Notes under the pieces: generated by a model
What the model was told of the DNA's origin: nothing
The model's input: the letters and a program-made list of their open reading frames with translations, nothing else
Database searches by the model: none
Program-made: the position numbers and the translations under genes
NCBI RefSeq assembly: GCF_024692365.1
Contig: NZ_JAILMR010000028.1
Coordinates: forward strand, 1 to 44,171
Reading direction: 5' to 3'
Origin: Ruminococcus sp.
Lineage (GTDB): Bacteria > Bacillota > Clostridia > Oscillospirales > Ruminococcaceae
DNA length: 44,171 bases
Shown here: in pieces, positions 42,424 to 44,171 of the stretch
Numbering within the stretch: position 1 is the stretch's first letter
Layout: every line of letters starts with the position of its first letter

Positions 42424-42843
42424 ATGGTACAAGGTTACAACTGCATGATAGTCCTATCCCCCGAGGGCGACGAGTGGCTGATGTGCAAACGCCGCAAAGA
42501 CCCATACAAAGGGCTTTACAATCTGGTCGGCGGAAAGATAGAACAGGGCGAGGAGGGCGAACACGCCGCCTACCGCGAACTCTTCGAGGAGACCTCCATC
42601 ACCCGCGATCAGATCCACCTCGAACGCCTCATGACTTTCGATTACCCCATGGACGGCTGTTATGTTGAAGTCTGGGCAGGTCAGCTGAGTCAGCCCACCG
42701 AAGTCAGCGGCGATGAAAACGATCTGGAATGGCTGCCCCTCACCGAAGATTTCTTCGATATGAAAAAGTACGCAGGTGAGGGCAACATCGGTCATATGTT
42801 CGAGATACTGAAACTCCACCCCGAATGCTACCATATCAAATGA
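42424..42843 (+). CDS. NUDIX hydrolase (MutT-like)
   Basis: The 139-residue protein is a single NUDIX domain. The box GGKIEQGEEGEHAAYRELFEETSI contains the full GX5EX7REUXEEXGU pattern except Ser for Gly near the end. The N-terminus YNCMIVLSPEGDEWLMCKR and the LMTFDYP segment fit an 8-oxo-dGTP or nucleotide-sugar type pyrophosphatase; the substrate is unknown. It starts 4 bases after the alpha-galactosidase stop, so it is cotranscribed, and sfsA follows 18 bases later. Confidence 0.9.
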   Translation: MVQGYNCMIVLSPEGDEWLMCKRRKDPYKGLYNLVGGKIEQGEEGEHAAYRELFEETSITRDQIHLERLMTFDYPMDGCYVEVWAGQLSQPTEVSGDENDLEWLPLTEDFFDMKKYAGEGNIGHMFEILKLHPECYHIK

Positions 42844-42861
42844 CCCCGAAAGGAACGCCCC

Positions 42862-43527
42862 ATGACCTACCCGAACATTATCAAAGCCGAATTCCTGTCC
42901 CGCACCAACCGTTTTATAGCCGAGGTAAATGTTGACGGAAATCAGGAGACAGTCCACGTAAAAAACACAGGACGCTGCAAAGAACTCCTGATACCCGGCT
43001 GTGAAGTCTGGCTGACCGAACCCGGCACCCCCAACCGAAAAACCAGATACGACCTCGTAGCGGTGAAAAAAAGCACAGGCGTACTTTTCAACATCGATAG
43101 TCAGGCACCCAATAAAGTCATGGGCGAATGGCTGGCTTCCCAAAATTTCGACAAGGTCATTCCCGAATTCACCTACGGCGATTCAAGGATAGATTTTTAT
43201 ATGGAGCGGGGCAGCGAAAAATTCCTGCTGGAAATCAAAGGCTGTACCCTCGAATTTGACGGCATTGGCTACTTCCCCGATGCCCCCACCGAACGCGGCG
43301 TAAAGCATATCCGTGAACTGATAAAAGCGAAAGCCGCAGGCTTCAACGCCGCCATCGGATTCGTGATACAAATGGACGGAATAAAAGAAGTCCGCCCCAA
43401 CACAGCCACCCACCCCGAATTCGCAACCGCCATCGAAGAAGCCAAAACCGCAGGCGTCAAAATCCTGTTCTTCCCCACCCACACCGAACCCGACACCCTC
43501 CACATCATAGAAATGCTTGAGGGTTGA
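42862..43527 (+). CDS. sfsA: SfsA family nuclease
   Basis: The 221-residue protein has the complete SfsA family pattern: RTNRFIAEVNVDG near the start, HVKNTGRCKELLIPGCEVWL, KKSTGVLFNIDSQAPNKVMGEWL, YGDSRIDFYMERGSEKFLLEIKGCTLEFDGIGYFPDAPTERGVKHIREL and GFVIQMDG. The DSRIDF ... LEIKGCTL segment carries the PD-(D/E)XK nuclease core (Asp then E-x-K). SfsA was named for sugar fermentation stimulation and later shown to have DNA/RNA nuclease activity. It is the last gene of the alpha-galactosidase set. Confidence 0.95.
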   Translation: MTYPNIIKAEFLSRTNRFIAEVNVDGNQETVHVKNTGRCKELLIPGCEVWLTEPGTPNRKTRYDLVAVKKSTGVLFNIDSQAPNKVMGEWLASQNFDKVIPEFTYGDSRIDFYMERGSEKFLLEIKGCTLEFDGIGYFPDAPTERGVKHIRELIKAKAAGFNAAIGFVIQMDGIKEVRPNTATHPEFATAIEEAKTAGVKILFFPTHTEPDTLHIIEMLEG

Positions 43528-43613
43528 ACTTATCAACACTCCCACCACCTCAATGTTGAAAACTCCACCCCCTAAAACCAGAGAACCCTAAGACAAAACC
43601 ATATATAAATTTT

Positions 43614-43643
43614 GCCCCGAAGCGTTTCAAACCGCTTCGGGGC
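43614..43643. terminator. Bidirectional terminator between convergent genes
   Basis: GCCCCGAAGCG (43614-43624) pairs perfectly with its complement (43633-43643) around an 8-nt loop. It separates sfsA (+) from the NUDIX gene (-). Confidence 0.8.
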
Positions 43644-43678
43644 ATCGTACTATTTTTCCTGCTCAAAAAAATCAGAAT

Positions 43679-44171
43679 TTATACAAAATACTCCAACAGT
43701 TTTTCATCAATCAAGGCAATCGGCTCTTTATTCTTCACATGACTGTATAGTGCTAGTTTTGTGATTTCTTCTTTATCTTTTATCTTTTCATAAATATCAT
43801 AAATATTTAGGTCTGATAAATTTATGCCATATAAACCACCAAGCTCTATTCGTTCATTCGGTGAGAAATAATCAGGTTTCATTAAAATTTTCATTGCTCC
43901 CAAATATACAACATCAAAAGAATCAAGCCCTAATTCCTCATTGCATTCTCTGATAATACAATCTCTTGCAGTTTCTCCTTTTTCGATACAACCTCCGAAT
44001 ATCTCATATATGTTTCTCCACTTATTCCAACCTAAAAGGTAATCCTCACCTGTTTTTACAACAGCAAGACAATGTGTTAATAATGGATTTGCAGACAGTA
44101 CCATTTCATCATATTGTTCAAATGAGATAAAGAGATTTCCGTCATAGTCTTTACAAATATAGCTATCTGAT
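43679..44171 (-). CDS. NUDIX hydrolase, start beyond window edge, AT-rich
   Basis: The frame remains open to the right edge, so the start is missing; 163 residues are visible. The NUDIX box GGCIEKGETARDCIIRECNEELGL fits GX5EX7REUXEEXGU. Upstream (SYICKDYDGNLFISFEQYDEM) the protein has an additional N-terminal part that the closest in-frame ATG (44104) would leave out, so that ATG is probably internal. Base composition is clearly more AT-rich than the neighbours, with many TTA, ATA and AAT codons, which suggests recent transfer. Substrate unknown. Confidence 0.85.
   Translation of the reverse strand, partial: SDSYICKDYDGNLFISFEQYDEMVLSANPLLTHCLAVVKTGEDYLLGWNKWRNIYEIFGGCIEKGETARDCIIRECNEELGLDSFDVVYLGAMKILMKPDYFSPNERIELGGLYGINLSDLNIYDIYEKIKDKEEITKLALYSHVKNKEPIALIDEKLLEYFV

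Overview
The window looks like a chromosomal segment of a gut or rumen clostridium of the Ruminococcus type. This is an inference from gene content: a BspA-like leucine-rich repeat surface protein, an intracellular GH8 enzyme, a family 2 carbohydrate esterase, a GH36 alpha-galactosidase, DivIC next to an S1-domain protein, strong TTGACA-17-TATAAT promoters and AGGAGG ribosome binding sites. No rRNA, tRNA, CRISPR array, transposase or phage gene was found. The left edge cuts clpB and the right edge cuts a NUDIX gene.

Layout. 1-4380: 3' part of clpB, a structured intergenic repeat, and glmS with its own promoter. 4392-9730 (minus strand): a GH8 exo-oligoxylanase, a response regulator / sensor kinase pair and a secreted BspA-like protein, each unit with its own terminator. 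9980-15789 (minus strand): a four-gene ABC export operon (adaptor, ATPase, second adaptor, MacB/FtsX-type permease) driven by a consensus promoter with a terminator-like hairpin in its leader. 16023-19293 (plus): a membrane coiled-coil protein, then Nif3, a DUF3592-like protein and a CE2 esterase. 19319-22523: a full repeat element, then a minus-strand cluster of divIC, S1 protein, DUF4321, lipoprotein and a hypothetical gene. 22705-29102 (plus): serS, mnmG, two hypotheticals, mnmE. 29335-32580: an ECF sigma factor with a very large membrane protein that is probably its anti-sigma/sensor. 32615-37539: tatD, a GT2 transferase, an SseB-domain protein, a zinc-ribbon NUDIX hydrolase and rqcH. 37538-40208: the second full repeat element, an orphan YezG-type immunity gene, an unusual phosphoribosyltransferase and a long non-coding stretch. 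40142-43643: alpha-galactosidase, a NUDIX hydrolase and sfsA. 43679-44171: an AT-rich NUDIX gene fragment.

How it works together. The enzymes without signal peptides (GH8, CE2, GH36) suit intracellular finishing of imported, acetylated hemicellulose and galactoside oligomers. The kinase/regulator pair, the BspA protein and the dual-adaptor exporter form the envelope-facing part. MnmG/MnmE (tRNA wobble modification), SerRS, RqcH (ribosome rescue) and ClpB are housekeeping.

Most unusual points. (1) A modular intergenic repeat about 340 bp long occurs in full in opposite orientations (19319-19654 and 37538-37920), with a diverged copy at 2048-2395 and two short copies. Some stems differ in sequence between copies but keep complete pairing, which implies selection for structure. 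(2) Heptanucleotide arrays at gene ends place stop codons in every frame. (3) The ABC exporter has two adaptors, one with about 200 extra residues at the tip of its coiled-coil hairpin and one with a Met/Asp/Glu-rich tail. (4) The 891-residue sigma-linked membrane protein carries a PASTA domain and three copies of an apparently unnamed repeat. Calls of novelty rest on my not recognising these from sequence alone; no database search was possible.
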